Positions 37,157 through 45,371 of a DNA stretch of 60,280 bases are shown here, in pieces (within the stretch, counting starts at the first letter, position 1; every line of letters begins with the position of its first letter). The position numbers were made by a program, and so were the translations under genes. The DNA is from Micromonospora sp. ALFpr18c (GTDB taxonomy: Bacteria > Actinomycetota > Actinomycetes > Mycobacteriales > Micromonosporaceae), in the NCBI RefSeq assembly GCF_008868155.1, contig NZ_WBKR01000012.1:1-60280 (forward strand), written 5' to 3'. The notes under the pieces are model-generated. The model had not been told where the DNA came from. It saw only the letters and a program-made list of their open reading frames with translations, and did not search any database.

Positions 37157-38575
37157 ATGACCAAATACCGCAGTTCACCGCAGCTTTCGAGGCGGAGTGT
37201 TCTCGCGTCGGCGGGTGCCGGTGCGGCGGCGGCGCTGTTGGGCGCTGCTGGGCGGCCCGGGGTCGCCGAAGCCGCCTTGCCCGGCCGTGCCGGGACGCGG
37301 GTCGTGGTGATCGGCGGTGGGATCGCCGGGGTCGCCGCCGCCTGGCTGATGGATGGGAACTGCAATGTGACGCTGCTGGAGGCGGCGTCCACGCTGGGTG
37401 GTCACAACGCCACCGTCCAGCTCGACGTCGACGGCCGTCAGGTGGCCGTCGATCTCGGCGCGCAGTTCTTCGGGCCAGCCTCACACCCGATCTATCACAA
37501 ACTCGTGACGTCGGTTCTGCAGTTGCCGACCGTACCGAACGCCTTGTACAACACCGTCGCGCAGTATGGGGTGCCCACCCCGGTCATGGTCTCACCCTCG
37601 GCCGGGCGTCCGATCACCGACGTGCTGCCCTACCTGCCCGGGCTGCAGGCCATCGGCGTGGTCATGGCCGGGGCAATGGACCTGGAAACCCGCCAAGACT
37701 GGGATACCACCGTCGCCGACTTCGTCGAGGCATTGGCCATCGATGAAACTCTGAAACAGAACCTTGTTTATCCGTTTGTGGCGTCCTTGAATGGCGCGTC
37801 GATCACCCAGGTCAAGGCCTTCTCGGCGCGCGCCGCGTTGGCGCTCGGGGTCCGCCCGCTTGTCGGCGACGGTGCCGAGCAACGGACGGAGTACGTCAAC
37901 GCACGGGACGGTCTGCAAGCCGTCATCGCGGCGCTCGCCGGTGAGTTCACCACCGTGACCGCGCTGACCAACTCGGCGGCCGTGGGGCTCGGTCGGGACG
38001 GCGGGCTGTACCGGGTCGTCGATGCGGTGGGTCGGGTGTACGTCGCGGAGCACGTGGTGCTGGCGCTGCCACCGGAGCCGGCGGCGACGCTTGTTGCTCA
38101 GCTGCCCGGTGCCGATCCGCTCGTTCGGGCCTACCGTCGCTTCGGGTACATGCCGGCGCGTATCGCCGTGCACCGGGACCCCATCTACATGCCGGCCGCG
38201 TCCGCGGACTGGTCGTCGTTCAACATCCTGCGAGACGGCGACTACGCAGAGGCGTCGATCGCCTACCAGCAACTGCGCGGCGACGTCACCCTCTACAAGA
38301 GTTGGGCGCTCAACCGCCGGCAGGAGCCGACGCAACTGCTGGCGGAGACGACCTTCCGCCACCCCGTGATCACGCCGGACTTCATCCGGGCGCAGTCCGT
38401 GCTGCACGACAGCAACGGCCGCGATGGGCTCTGGTTCGCTGGCAGTCACGTTCTCGACGTGGACAGCCAGGAGAGCGCCCTCGTCACCGCTATCCGGGTG
38501 GCCGCCAAGCTGTCTCCGCTCTCAGCGAACCGCCGCCGGCTGGGCACGTTGCCGCCATCACCGGTGATCCCCTGA
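37157..38575 (+). CDS. Tat-exported FAD-dependent oxidoreductase (amine-oxidase family)
   Basis: 472 residues. Twin-arginine signal SRRSVLASAGAG at 11-22 with a hydrophobic stretch and AEA-type cleavage near 40. FAD-binding GGGIAG at 53-58 with acidic E75 at the end of the second strand, then GG-doublet and DLGAQFF, typical of flavin amine oxidases and related NAD(P)-binding proteins. The C-terminal flavin-contact region reads GLWFAGSHVL. Likely folded in the cytosol with FAD and exported; the substrate cannot be told. GGGGAG lies 10 nt before ATG 37157. No obvious partner gene. Confidence 0.83.
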   Translation: MTKYRSSPQLSRRSVLASAGAGAAAALLGAAGRPGVAEAALPGRAGTRVVVIGGGIAGVAAAWLMDGNCNVTLLEAASTLGGHNATVQLDVDGRQVAVDLGAQFFGPASHPIYHKLVTSVLQLPTVPNALYNTVAQYGVPTPVMVSPSAGRPITDVLPYLPGLQAIGVVMAGAMDLETRQDWDTTVADFVEALAIDETLKQNLVYPFVASLNGASITQVKAFSARAALALGVRPLVGDGAEQRTEYVNARDGLQAVIAALAGEFTTVTALTNSAAVGLGRDGGLYRVVDAVGRVYVAEHVVLALPPEPAATLVAQLPGADPLVRAYRRFGYMPARIAVHRDPIYMPAASADWSSFNILRDGDYAEASIAYQQLRGDVTLYKSWALNRRQEPTQLLAETTFRHPVITPDFIRAQSVLHDSNGRDGLWFAGSHVLDVDSQESALVTAIRVAAKLSPLSANRRRLGTLPPSPVIP

Positions 38576-39033
38576 CCATCCGCCGAACCTCGCGTCCTGG
38601 TCGGGCAGGGTGCCCCTGAGGGGCTGCGGCGCGTGCGTGGCCGCGGCCCCACACCCGGGCGCGACTTCGACCTGGCCGGCAGGCGGATGGTCTTCGTCGA
38701 CCCGTCCGACGGCCCTGCTGCGGGACACCCCGGGCAGCTGTGGTCGGCCCAGCGCGGTGAGGGAGGTCCAGGCGGCGACGGCGTCCGGTAACGCGCTGAG
38801 CCTGTTGTCATTCAGGTCGAGGGATCTGAGCGAGGTCCAGGCAATGACGGTGTCTGGCAGGGTGTCCAGGTTGTTGTCGGACAGGTCGAGGGCACTCACG
38901 CGAGCCGAGCCGGACTCTCGCACAGCAGCTCGGCAAGATCGCCGCTGGTAAGGCCGAGGCCGCCGAGCTTGACATGCCCGTTGGTAGCGGCAGCTGTGCG
39001 GTGCCTGGCCTCGACAAGCGCGCCGTCGTCCAT
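38558..39033 (-). pseudogene. Leucine-rich-repeat protein, frameshifted
   Basis: Reading from ATG 39033, the first frame gives MDDGALVEARHRT...GLGLTSGDLAELL and stops at a TGA near 38898. The next frame continues with LRRs: VSALDLSDNNLDTLP then LRSLDLNDNRLSALP. The break coincides with a tandem GAGCC GAGCC (plus strand, 38902-38911); removing one 5-bp copy joins the two parts as ESPARVSALDLS. After the second repeat the sequence loses the LRR pattern, so the 3' end is also damaged. The 610-nt interval 38576-39185 holds nothing else that I can support. Confidence 0.65.
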
Positions 39034-39185
39034 GCCGAAGCAGCGTAGTCCCTTGTGCACAGTCGGTATCACCGACCGGGGCGGCCCCGCTGCCTCCGGG
39101 CCGCGACCGGGAAGACCCGCTGGCAGGCCGCCGACCGCCGATTGGCCGTGGCTGACCCGCGCTGACCAGGCATAGCGTCGGTGGC

Positions 39186-40223
39186 ATGGAGATCGCACAG
39201 GCGCAGCAGTTGTGGAAGCCGGAGCCCGGCTGGTTGAACACCGCCTCCTACGGGTTGCCGCCCGAGCCGGCCTGGACGGCGTTGCAGGAATCCCTCGCCC
39301 AGTGGCGTGTCGGCAGCACCTCCTGGGAGGGCTGGGGCGACTCGGTGCAGCGGGCCCGTACCGCGTTCGCCGGCCTGATCGGGGTGCCCGACGTCGACGT
39401 GGCGGTCGGGGCGACGGTCTCCCAGATGCTCGCGCCGGTGGCGGCGTCGCTGCCGGCCGGCGCCACCGTGGTCGTTCCGGAGGTCGAGTTCACCTCGAAC
39501 CTGTTCCCGTGGTTGGTGCAGCAGGAGCGGGGGGTGACCGTCCGCACCGTGCCGGCGGACCGGCTGGCCGACGCCGTCGACGCCGACACGGACGTGGTCG
39601 CGTTCAGCCTGGTGCAGTCGTCCGACGGATCCGTCGCCGGGTACGACGAGATCGTGGCCGCAGCCCGCGCGCACGACGCGCTGGTGGTGGTGGACGCGAC
39701 CCAGGCGTGCGGGTGGCTGCCGTTCGACGGCGGCCGGGCCGACGTGGTGGCCGTGGGCGGCTACAAGTGGCTGATGAACCCGCGCGGCACCGCGTACGCC
39801 TATCTCGCCCCCGCGCTGCGCGAGCATCTGCGTCCGGACGCGGCCGGCTGGTTCGCCGGCCAGGACCCGCACGCCTCCTACTACGGCCTGCCGTTGCGGT
39901 TGGCCGACGATGCCCGCCGGTTCGACATCTCGCCGGCCTGGTTCAGTTGGGTGGGCGCGGCCCCGGCCATGGAGTTGGTCGCCGAGATCGGCGTGCCGGC
40001 GGTCCAGGCGCACGACGTGGCGTTGGCCAACCGGTTCCTGACCGGCCTGGGTCGGCCGGCGGGGGACAGCGCCATCGTCACCGTCGACGTGCCGGACGCC
40101 GAGCAGCGCCTCGCGGCGGCCGGCATCCGGGCGGCGGTCCGGGCCGGCCGGGTCCGCGCCTCGTTCCACCTCTACTCCACCGAGGCGGACGTGGACGCCG
40201 CACTGGAGGCGCTGACGGGGTGA
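39186..40223 (+). CDS. Class V aminotransferase (cysteine-desulfurase-like fold)
   Basis: 345 residues. PLP-dependent class V enzyme: D in VVVDATQACGW binds the PLP pyridine nitrogen and K194 in GGYKWLMNPRG forms the internal aldimine. The protein is shorter than IscS/SufS and lacks their C-terminal catalytic cysteine loop, so an aminotransferase or lyase role is more likely than desulfuration. Substrate unknown. Stands alone, convergent with the acyl-CoA dehydrogenase gene 6 nt downstream. Confidence 0.85.
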   Translation: MEIAQAQQLWKPEPGWLNTASYGLPPEPAWTALQESLAQWRVGSTSWEGWGDSVQRARTAFAGLIGVPDVDVAVGATVSQMLAPVAASLPAGATVVVPEVEFTSNLFPWLVQQERGVTVRTVPADRLADAVDADTDVVAFSLVQSSDGSVAGYDEIVAAARAHDALVVVDATQACGWLPFDGGRADVVAVGGYKWLMNPRGTAYAYLAPALREHLRPDAAGWFAGQDPHASYYGLPLRLADDARRFDISPAWFSWVGAAPAMELVAEIGVPAVQAHDVALANRFLTGLGRPAGDSAIVTVDVPDAEQRLAAAGIRAAVRAGRVRASFHLYSTEADVDAALEALTG

Positions 40224-40229
40224 CCCGGC

Positions 40230-41402
40230 TCAGGCCAGGTGACCGCCGATCTTCGTGTACCCGCGCAGCAGGTCCCGAGAGATGATCAGGCGCTGCATCT
40301 CGTCGGTGCCCTCGAAGATCCGGTACAGCCGGACCTGCCGATACCAGCGTTCGATGGGCAGCTCGCGGGTGTAGCCCATGCCGCCGTGGATCTGGAGCAC
40401 CCGGTCGACCACCCGGTTGACCATCCCGGCGCCGTAGAGCTTGCCCATCGACGAGGCGTGCCGGGGGTCCAGGCCCTGATCGACCGTCCACGCCGAGCGC
40501 AGCACCAGCCAGCGCGCCGCCTCCAGTTCGGTCTCCGAGTCGGCGATCATCCACTGGATGGCCTGGTTGGTGCCGATCTTCGCGCCGAAGGTCTCCCGGG
40601 TGTTGGCGTAGTCGATCGCCATCTGCAGCACCCGCTCGGCGATGCCGATGGCGTGTGACGGGATGGTGTAGCGACCCTTGCCGATCCACTCCATGCCGAG
40701 GGTGAAGCCCTGCCCGATCTCGCCGAGGATGTTGCGGTGCGGCACGCGTACCCCCTCGAAGATGAGCGACGCGGGCCCGCCCTCGCCCATGGTCTGGATG
40801 AACTCCGAGCGCCAGCCCATCGCCCGGTCCACCAGGAACGCGGTGGCGCCGCCGTTGCGGGCGCCCTTCTCCCGGTCGGTCACCGCCACCACGATGGCGA
40901 AGTCGGCATCGTGCCCGCCGGTGATGAAGGTCTTCTCACCGTCGAGGACCCAGTCGTCGCCGTCGCGCCGGGCCGACAGCCGGATGTTCGCCGCGTCCGA
41001 CCCGGCGCCCGGTTCGGTGATGGCGAAGCAGGAACGCCGCTCACCCTCGATCGTCGGGATGAGGAACTCCCGCTTCTGCTCCTCCGTGGCGTGGAACAGG
41101 ATGTTGTCCGCCTCGCCGCCGAAGCGGAACGGCACGAACGTGCGGCCCAGCTCCGTCCAGATCAACGACTGGAGGACGGCCGGCAGGTTCATGCCGCCGT
41201 ACTCCTCGGGGGTGGCCAGGCCCCAGAAGCCGAACTTGCGGGCCTTGAGTTGCAGCTCGCGCAGCTCGGAGTGGTCCAGGCCGGGCTGGTGCGCCCGTTC
41301 CCGGCGGAGCACCTCCGCCTCCAACGGCATCACCTCGCGGCTGATGAACGACCGGACGGTGTCCCGTACCGCCCGCTCCTCGTCGGTGAGCGAAAAGTCC
41401 AC
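40230..41402 (-). CDS. Acyl-CoA dehydrogenase
   Basis: 390 residues from GTG 41402, chosen because AGGAGG lies 6 nt upstream (VDFSLTDEERAVRD is the usual start); an 11-residue longer start at 41435 is less likely. FAD/substrate motifs CFAITEPGAGSD, the GKIGTNQAIQW-type region and the C-terminal IHGGMGYTRE and RIFEGTDEMQ are present, the last holding the likely catalytic Glu. Oxidises an acyl-CoA to the enoyl-CoA. Divergent from tetR with a shared operator. Confidence 0.95.
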   Translation of the reverse strand: MDFSLTDEERAVRDTVRSFISREVMPLEAEVLRRERAHQPGLDHSELRELQLKARKFGFWGLATPEEYGGMNLPAVLQSLIWTELGRTFVPFRFGGEADNILFHATEEQKREFLIPTIEGERRSCFAITEPGAGSDAANIRLSARRDGDDWVLDGEKTFITGGHDADFAIVVAVTDREKGARNGGATAFLVDRAMGWRSEFIQTMGEGGPASLIFEGVRVPHRNILGEIGQGFTLGMEWIGKGRYTIPSHAIGIAERVLQMAIDYANTRETFGAKIGTNQAIQWMIADSETELEAARWLVLRSAWTVDQGLDPRHASSMGKLYGAGMVNRVVDRVLQIHGGMGYTRELPIERWYRQVRLYRIFEGTDEMQRLIISRDLLRGYTKIGGHLA

Positions 41403-41439
41403 GGTGGTCCTCCTGGCGTCGGCGCTCCCGGTCACCCTT

Positions 41440-41458
41440 AAACTAGCGGTGTAAGTTT
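41440..41458. promoter_or_regulatory. TetR operator, site 1
   Basis: AAACTAGCGGTGTAAGTTT, an imperfect inverted repeat in the divergent space between the acyl-CoA dehydrogenase and tetR. It is 16/19 identical to the reverse complement of site 2 at 42162-42180. Confidence 0.65.
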
Positions 41459-41499
41459 TGCCGCGTCCAGACCCGGCCGCCGCGACCGCGAGGAGCGCA

Positions 41500-42156
41500 G
41501 TGCCCCGACCCCGTCAGCCCCGGCTCACCCGGCAGCTCATCGTCGAGACCGCCACCGCGCTCATCGACGCCGAGGGCATGCCGGCGTTCTCCACCCGCCG
41601 GCTCGCCGCCGAGCTGGGCGTGCGGGGGCCCTCGCTCTACAACCACTTCGCCACCAAGGACGAGATCCTCGACGCGGTCGCCGACACTGTCACCGGCGCC
41701 GTCGACACCAGCGGCTTCGCCGGCCGGGACTGGGTCGCGGCACTGCGCGACTGGGCCTGGTCGTACCGGCGGGCGCTCACCGCGCACCCGAACATCGTGC
41801 CGTACCTGGCGCAGGGCCCCGGTCGCCGACCGGCCGCCCTCGCCATGGCCGACGCGGTCTACGGCGGCCTCGTCCGCGCCGGCTGGCCGCCCGCGCGGGC
41901 CACCCACATCGGCGCGGCACTGCGCTACTTCGTGGCCGGGTCGGCGCTCGGCTCGTTCGCCCGCGGCTTCGTCGAGGACCCCGAGCTGTACGCGGCGCAC
42001 TACCCGCACCTGCGTCAGGCGCACCGGCTCGCCGAACACCAGCAGAGCGTCGACGAGGGCGCCTTCGCCCTCGGCCTGGACGCCCTGCTGCACGGACTGG
42101 CCGCCGAGTACGCCCGCACCGTCGACCCGGTGGAGTCCGGCCGGCCCAGCGGGTAG
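41500..42156 (+). CDS. TetR-family regulator of the acyl-CoA/aldehyde cluster
   Basis: 218 residues from GTG 41500 (GAGGAG just upstream; a TTG start at 41458 would lie inside the operator). N-terminal helix-turn-helix FSTRRLAAELGVRGPSLYNHFATKDEIL; the C-terminal part fits the TetR_C domain with a ligand pocket. Flanked by two near-identical candidate operators, so it probably represses itself, the divergent acyl-CoA dehydrogenase and the downstream dehydrogenases; the effector may be an acyl-CoA or aldehyde. Confidence 0.93.
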   Translation: MPRPRQPRLTRQLIVETATALIDAEGMPAFSTRRLAAELGVRGPSLYNHFATKDEILDAVADTVTGAVDTSGFAGRDWVAALRDWAWSYRRALTAHPNIVPYLAQGPGRRPAALAMADAVYGGLVRAGWPPARATHIGAALRYFVAGSALGSFARGFVEDPELYAAHYPHLRQAHRLAEHQQSVDEGAFALGLDALLHGLAAEYARTVDPVESGRPSG

Positions 42157-42161
42157 CGTCC

Positions 42162-42180
42162 AAACTCCCAGCGCTAGTTT
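42162..42180. promoter_or_regulatory. TetR operator, site 2
   Basis: AAACTCCCAGCGCTAGTTT, 54 nt before the aldehyde dehydrogenase start. Its reverse complement matches site 1 at 16 of 19 positions. Confidence 0.65.
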
Positions 42181-42233
42181 CACCGCCGCCGCCAACCCCG
42201 CCGTCGCCATCGCCCCACCCCCGAAGGGACGCC

Positions 42234-43688
42234 ATGGACCTCGCCGCCCCGCCGTCGCAGCTGCCCGACGCCCTGCGCCTCAGGCGCCACCTGCACATCG
42301 GCGGCGAGTGGGCCTCTCCCGCCGGCACCGACGTGACCGACGTGGAAGCCCCGAGCACCGGCGAGCTGATCGGGCAGGTGCCCGCCGGCACGGCAGCCGA
42401 TGTGGACCGTGCCGTGGCGGCCGCCCGCGCCGCGTTCCCGGCCTGGGCCGCCACCGCGCCCGCCGAACGCGCCGCGCACCTCGACCGGCTGCACGCCGCG
42501 CTCGCCGCGCGGGCCGACGACCTCGCCCGCACCATCGCCGTCGAGCTGGGCGCCCCGCTGAAGCTCGCCACCCGGGTGCAGGTCGGGCTGCCACTGACCG
42601 TGCTGCGCGACCACGTCACGCTCGCCGCCCGCCCAGCGGTCGAGGAGAGCATCGGCAACTCCCTCGTGGTCCGCGAGCCGATCGGCGTGGTCGGCGCGAT
42701 CACCCCGTGGAACTACCCGCTGCACCAGGTGATGGCGAAGCTCGCGCCCGCGCTGGCCGCCGGCTGCACGGTGGTGCTCAAGCCCAGCGAGCTGACCCCG
42801 TTGACCGCGTACCTGCTCTTCGACGCGGTCACCGAGGCGGGCCTGCCACCGGGTGTGCTCAACCTGGTCCCCGGCACCGGGCCGGTGGTCGGCGAGGCCC
42901 TGGCCGGGCATCCCGACGTCGACCTGGTCTCGTTCACCGGTAGCACCGCCACCGGCTCGCGGATCATGCGTCTCGCCGCCGACCGGATCGCCCGGGTGTC
43001 CCTGGAGCTGGGCGGCAAGTCCGCCAACCTGATCCTGCCCGACGCCGACCTGGCCACCGCCGTCAAGGTGGGCGTCGGCAACGCCCTGCTCAACTCCGGG
43101 CAGACCTGCACGGCGTGGACCCGGATGCTGGTGCACCGCGACCGGTACGACGAAGCGCTCGACCTGATCGCCACGGCGGTGGCCGGCTACCGGCTCGGCG
43201 ACCCGTTCGACCCGGCCACCCGGCTCGGCCCGCTGGTCTCGGCGGCCCAGGCCGAGCGGGTCCGCGGCCACATCGACCGGGCCCTGGCCGACGGCGCCCG
43301 GCTGGTCACCGGCGGCCCCGACGCACCCGTGCCGGCCCGGGGCCACTTCGTCGCCCCGACCGTCTTCGCCGACGTGCACCCGGACAGCGCGCTCGCCCAG
43401 GAGGAGGTGTTCGGCCCGGTGCTCGCCGTCCTCCCGTTCACCGACACCGACGAGGCGGTCGCCATCGCCAACAACTCGCGCTACGGGCTGGCCGGCGCGG
43501 TCTGGTCCGCCGACACCGACGCGGCGCTCGCGGTGGCGCGGCGGCTGCGTACCGGCGCCGTCGACATCAACGGCGCACCGTTCAACCCGCTCGCCCCGTT
43601 CGGCGGTTACAAGCAGTCCGGCCTCGGCCGCGAGTTGGGTGTGCACGGCCTCGCCGAGTTCTCCGAGCTGAAGGCGATCCAGCGATGA
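42234..43688 (+). CDS. NAD(P)-dependent aldehyde dehydrogenase
   Basis: 484 residues. Catalytic C292 (NSGQTC) and general base E258 (LELGGK); cofactor motif ITPWNYPL and FTGSTATG are intact, as is the EEVFGPV segment. Oxidises an aldehyde to the acid. Translationally coupled to the alcohol dehydrogenase (ATGA). With that enzyme and the acyl-CoA dehydrogenase it suggests a pathway from an alcohol to an acid; the exact substrate is unknown. Confidence 0.95.
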   Translation: MDLAAPPSQLPDALRLRRHLHIGGEWASPAGTDVTDVEAPSTGELIGQVPAGTAADVDRAVAAARAAFPAWAATAPAERAAHLDRLHAALAARADDLARTIAVELGAPLKLATRVQVGLPLTVLRDHVTLAARPAVEESIGNSLVVREPIGVVGAITPWNYPLHQVMAKLAPALAAGCTVVLKPSELTPLTAYLLFDAVTEAGLPPGVLNLVPGTGPVVGEALAGHPDVDLVSFTGSTATGSRIMRLAADRIARVSLELGGKSANLILPDADLATAVKVGVGNALLNSGQTCTAWTRMLVHRDRYDEALDLIATAVAGYRLGDPFDPATRLGPLVSAAQAERVRGHIDRALADGARLVTGGPDAPVPARGHFVAPTVFADVHPDSALAQEEVFGPVLAVLPFTDTDEAVAIANNSRYGLAGAVWSADTDAALAVARRLRTGAVDINGAPFNPLAPFGGYKQSGLGRELGVHGLAEFSELKAIQR

Positions 43689-44860
43689 CCGGCCCCGAGC
43701 TGTCCCGGGCCATGCCGGCGGGCCGCGCCGAGCTGTCACCGGCCGTGCCGGCGGGCGACAGCGAGCCGGCGGCCGCGCCGGTCACCGTCCGCGCGCTCGT
43801 CGCGCGCGGGTCCGGTGCCGAGTTGCGGGTCGAGCGGGTACGCCTGCCCGCGCCCGGTCCCGGCGAGGTGCGGGTGACGATCCGCGCCGCCGGCGTGTGC
43901 CATTCGGATCTGTCCATGGTGAACGGGACCATCGCCGCGAGGTTCCCGTTGGTGCTCGGGCACGAGGCGACCGGCGTGATCGCCGAGACCGGCCCTGGCA
44001 GCAGCCTGGCGGTCGGCACCCCGGTGGTGCTCAACTGGGCGCCGGCCTGCCGGGCCTGCTGGTGGTGCCGACGCGGCGAGCCGTGGCTCTGCGCCGACAC
44101 CGCGGCCCCGACCGTGCCGCGCGGCGAGACCGACGACGGCGTACCGCTGCACCTGACCCTCGGCCTCGGCGCGCTCGCCGAGGCGGTGGTGGTGCCCGAG
44201 CGTGCCGTCATCCCCGTGCCCGCCGGGCTGCCGCCCGAGCGCGCCGCGCTGCTCGGCTGCGCGGTGCTCACCGGCGTCGGCGCGGTCCGTAACACCGCAC
44301 GGGTGGCGCCCGGCGAGTCGGTGGCGGTCGTCGGCCTCGGTGGGGTCGGCCTCGCCGTGCTGACCGCCGCCCGTCGGGCCGGCGCCACGACGATCCTGGC
44401 CATCGACGTCGCCGAGGCGAAACGGGAGCTGGCCCTCGCCGCCGGCGCGACCGACTTCCTGCTCTCCGACGACCGGCTCTCCAAGGAGGTCCGGGCGCGC
44501 ACCGAGGGTCGGGGCGTCGACCACGCCTTCGAGTGCGTCGGCCGCGCCGCCACCATCCGCGCCGCCTGGCGGCTGACCCGGCGCGGGGGAGCGGTGATCG
44601 TGGTCGGCATGGGCGCGAAGGACGACATGGTCAGCCTCGGCGCGCTCGACATCTTCCACTCCGCCCGTACGCTGCGCTCCTCGGTGTACGGCTCGTCCGA
44701 CCCGGACCGGGAGGTGCCGGCGCTGGCTGCCGAACTGTCCGACGGTGTGCTGGATCTGCGTGTGCTGGTCAGCGGCACGATCTCGTTGGACGAGGCACCC
44801 ATGGCGTTCGACCGGCTGGCCCGGGGTGAGGGCGCTCGCTGGGTGGTCACCCTGAGCTGA
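43685..44860 (+). CDS. Zinc-dependent alcohol dehydrogenase (MDR family)
   Basis: 391 residues. Catalytic zinc ligands C72 (GVCHSD) and H93-E94 (GHEATG); structural zinc cysteines in C-x2-C-x2-C-x7-C (CRACWWCRRGEPWLC). NAD-binding GLGGVGLAV with an acidic D after the second strand (AIDVAEAKR), suggesting NAD. About 35 extra N-terminal residues carry two PAG repeats and are not conserved-looking, so a start a little downstream is possible, but ATG 43685 overlaps the previous stop. Oxidises an alcohol feeding the aldehyde dehydrogenase. Confidence 0.94.
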   Translation: MTGPELSRAMPAGRAELSPAVPAGDSEPAAAPVTVRALVARGSGAELRVERVRLPAPGPGEVRVTIRAAGVCHSDLSMVNGTIAARFPLVLGHEATGVIAETGPGSSLAVGTPVVLNWAPACRACWWCRRGEPWLCADTAAPTVPRGETDDGVPLHLTLGLGALAEAVVVPERAVIPVPAGLPPERAALLGCAVLTGVGAVRNTARVAPGESVAVVGLGGVGLAVLTAARRAGATTILAIDVAEAKRELALAAGATDFLLSDDRLSKEVRARTEGRGVDHAFECVGRAATIRAAWRLTRRGGAVIVVGMGAKDDMVSLGALDIFHSARTLRSSVYGSSDPDREVPALAAELSDGVLDLRVLVSGTISLDEAPMAFDRLARGEGARWVVTLS

Positions 44861-44937
44861 GTCGAACAGGTTCGTGATCGACTGAGTTGCGCTCGCCGGC
44901 ACGTCCCGCTCCGCTCCGGGGCCGGGTGATCAGTCCG

Positions 44938-44983
44938 TTGCGGCCCTCGCATACCTAGCAGTACTATGCATCATGCTTCTAGG
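44938..44983 (+). promoter_or_regulatory. Promoter and inverted-repeat operator of the second padR
   Basis: TTGCGG (44938-44943), 18 nt, TACTAT (44962-44967). An inverted repeat with arms CCTAG (44954-44958) and CTAGG (44979-44983) spans the -10 box, likely the PadR site. Confidence 0.5.
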
Positions 44984-45005
44984 GTTTAGGGCGGGGTGAG
45001 GCCCC

Positions 45006-45371
45006 ATGAGGGTCGCTAAGGATCTGGTGGCCGCCTCGGCGACACCGATGGTGCTCGGCATCCTGACCGAGGGCGAGAGCTACGGCTACGCCATCCTCCG
45101 GCGGATCAACGAGCTGTCGGGGGGTGAGCTGAGCTGGACCGAAGGGCTGCTGTACCCATTGCTGCACCGGCTCGAGCGCCTGGGTCACGTGGAGTCGAGC
45201 TGGCAGGCGGTCGCCGGCGAGCGGAAGCGCAAGTACTACCGCATCACCGACACGGGCCGGGCTGAGCTGGCCGAGCAGCGCCGGCAGTGGGCCACCGTCG
45301 TGGGCGCGCTCAAGGAGATCTGGCATGACCGTGCGCCGCTGACGGTGAACCCGCTGGAGGGTCTGGCATGA
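45006..45371 (+). CDS. PadR-family transcriptional regulator
   Basis: 121 residues. Winged helix YGYAILRRINELSGGELSWTEGLLYPLLHRLERLG with wing GERKRKYYRITDTGRAEL. GGTGAGG precedes the ATG. Its stop overlaps the start of the HAAS-domain gene by 4 nt, so the two act together. This is the window's second, separate padR-HAAS pair. Confidence 0.93.
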   Translation: MRVAKDLVAASATPMVLGILTEGESYGYAILRRINELSGGELSWTEGLLYPLLHRLERLGHVESSWQAVAGERKRKYYRITDTGRAELAEQRRQWATVVGALKEIWHDRAPLTVNPLEGLA

